NCBI GenBank assembly: GCA_947442105.1
Contig: CANEVH010000028.1
Span: 1 to 49,436 of the forward strand
From: Comamonadaceae bacterium
GTDB taxonomy: Bacteria > Pseudomonadota > Gammaproteobacteria > Burkholderiales > Burkholderiaceae_C
Length of the DNA: 49,436 nucleotides
Direction: 5' to 3'
The notes under the pieces: model-generated
What the model was told of the DNA's origin: nothing
Databases searched by the model: none
Seen by the model: the letters and a program-made list of their open reading frames with translations, nothing else
Shown: positions 49,288-49,436 of the stretch, in pieces
How positions within the stretch are numbered: position 1 is the stretch's first letter
Layout: every line of letters starts with the position of its first letter
Made by a program: the position numbers and the translations under genes

Positions 49288-49436
49288 GTAAGCGTCCGGC
49301 CATCCCCCTCTTGAATTGACGCTCTACGTCTTGCAAGATCGTGTGCACGCAACACATCGCGCACATCATGCTCAAAGATTCAGAGAATTCAACACACCAA
49401 ACGCGACGCACCCATCGCACTTACACACCCGCCTTC
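49288..49436 (+). mobile_element. Left end of an IS66-family insertion sequence
   Basis: Host coding sequence stops at GTAAGCGTCCGGCCATCCCC (49288-49307). IS66 elements characteristically begin with GTAAGCG. An open frame typical of the first IS66 gene starts 80 bases inside. The right end is outside the window; IS66 elements duplicate 8 bp, here expected to be 49280-49287. Confidence 0.7.
49368..49436 (+). CDS. IS66-type TnpA, N-terminal fragment (runs off the window)
   Basis: 23 codons from ATG 49368 end in R-T-H-R-T-Y-T-P-A-F at the window edge. This resembles the R-R-x-Y-x-x-E-F-K start of the TnpA helix-turn-helix protein of IS66 (and IS3 OrfA). The position 80 bases inside a GTAAGCG end fits IS66. 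No more can be read. Confidence 0.5.
   Translation, partial: MLKDSENSTHQTRRTHRTYTPAF

Noticed and set aside
1..49436. CRISPR array, tRNA or rRNA genes
   Set aside because: No regularly spaced direct repeats, cloverleaf with T-loop consensus, or rRNA stretches were noticed on either strand. A tRNAscan/Infernal run would be decisive.

Overview
This 49.4 kb window comes from the chromosome of a GC-rich betaproteobacterium, most likely in Burkholderiales, family Comamonadaceae (Rhodoferax/Polaromonas/Acidovorax-like). The evidence is protein-level resemblance throughout, the Burkholderiales gene order asd-fimV-truA-trpF-trpB-trpA-accD, a Bug/TctC-type solute-binding protein, and frequent ATGA/TGATG overlaps. 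No rRNA, tRNA or CRISPR array was recognised. Both ends lie inside insertion sequences: the first 147 bases carry the 5' end of an IS630-type transposase, and the last 149 bases carry the left end of an IS66-type element. Each element cuts a host gene.

Layout. (1) 148-6373: a polysaccharide-biosynthesis island with lower GC than the rest. It holds a UDP-glucuronate decarboxylase beheaded by the IS, an exostosin-like protein, two convergent glycosyltransferases that share a methyltransferase-like C-terminal domain, and an unrecognised gene. (2) 6626-7651: a DUF3313 protein, an EF-hand protein and a strong terminator. (3) 7708-14120, minus strand: an acyl-CoA carboxylase operon (carboxyltransferase, an in-frame deletion scar of two beta-oxidation-type genes, biotin carboxylase, BKACE-family enzyme), with a tricarboxylate-transporter binding protein upstream. 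(4) 14394-15519: a decayed dihydrolipoamide dehydrogenase fragment and a secreted ClpP-like protein behind a perfect palindrome. (5) 15817-18910, minus strand: a CheA-like transmembrane kinase, a CheY-like regulator and a CheX phosphatase. (6) 19190-22336: an accessory pocket made of an IS91 transposase relic, a small cysteine-containing peptide gene followed by a DUF692/MNIO enzyme fused to a second domain (a probable uncharacterised RiPP system), a uracil-permease relic and a small ORF.

(7) 22621-28670: metabolic genes, comprising DUF1993, a frameshifted cobalamin-independent methionine synthase, an SDR, an HCCA-isomerase-like protein, a diguanylate cyclase, a FabH-like synthase and a GNAT protein. 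(8) 28799-36938, plus strand: a dense run of two multiheme cytochromes c, an RluA-type pseudouridine synthase, a PHP phosphatase, a YciO-type protein, an M50 protease, trpS, a DMT exporter and trhO. (9) 37037-37922, minus strand: a PPOX-fold protein and a tautomerase. (10) 38108-46611: a candidate threonine-rich leader peptide, then asd, fimV, truA, trpFBA and accD. (11) 46615-49287: yggT, lysS and a ygjP metallopeptidase cut by IS66.

The most promising undescribed system is the peptide-MNIO pair at 20038-21882. The GT4-methyltransferase twins, the deletion-fusion scar in the carboxylase operon and the possible threonine attenuator before asd are also worth following up. All functional calls come from reading motifs and remembered family sequences; no database search was possible.
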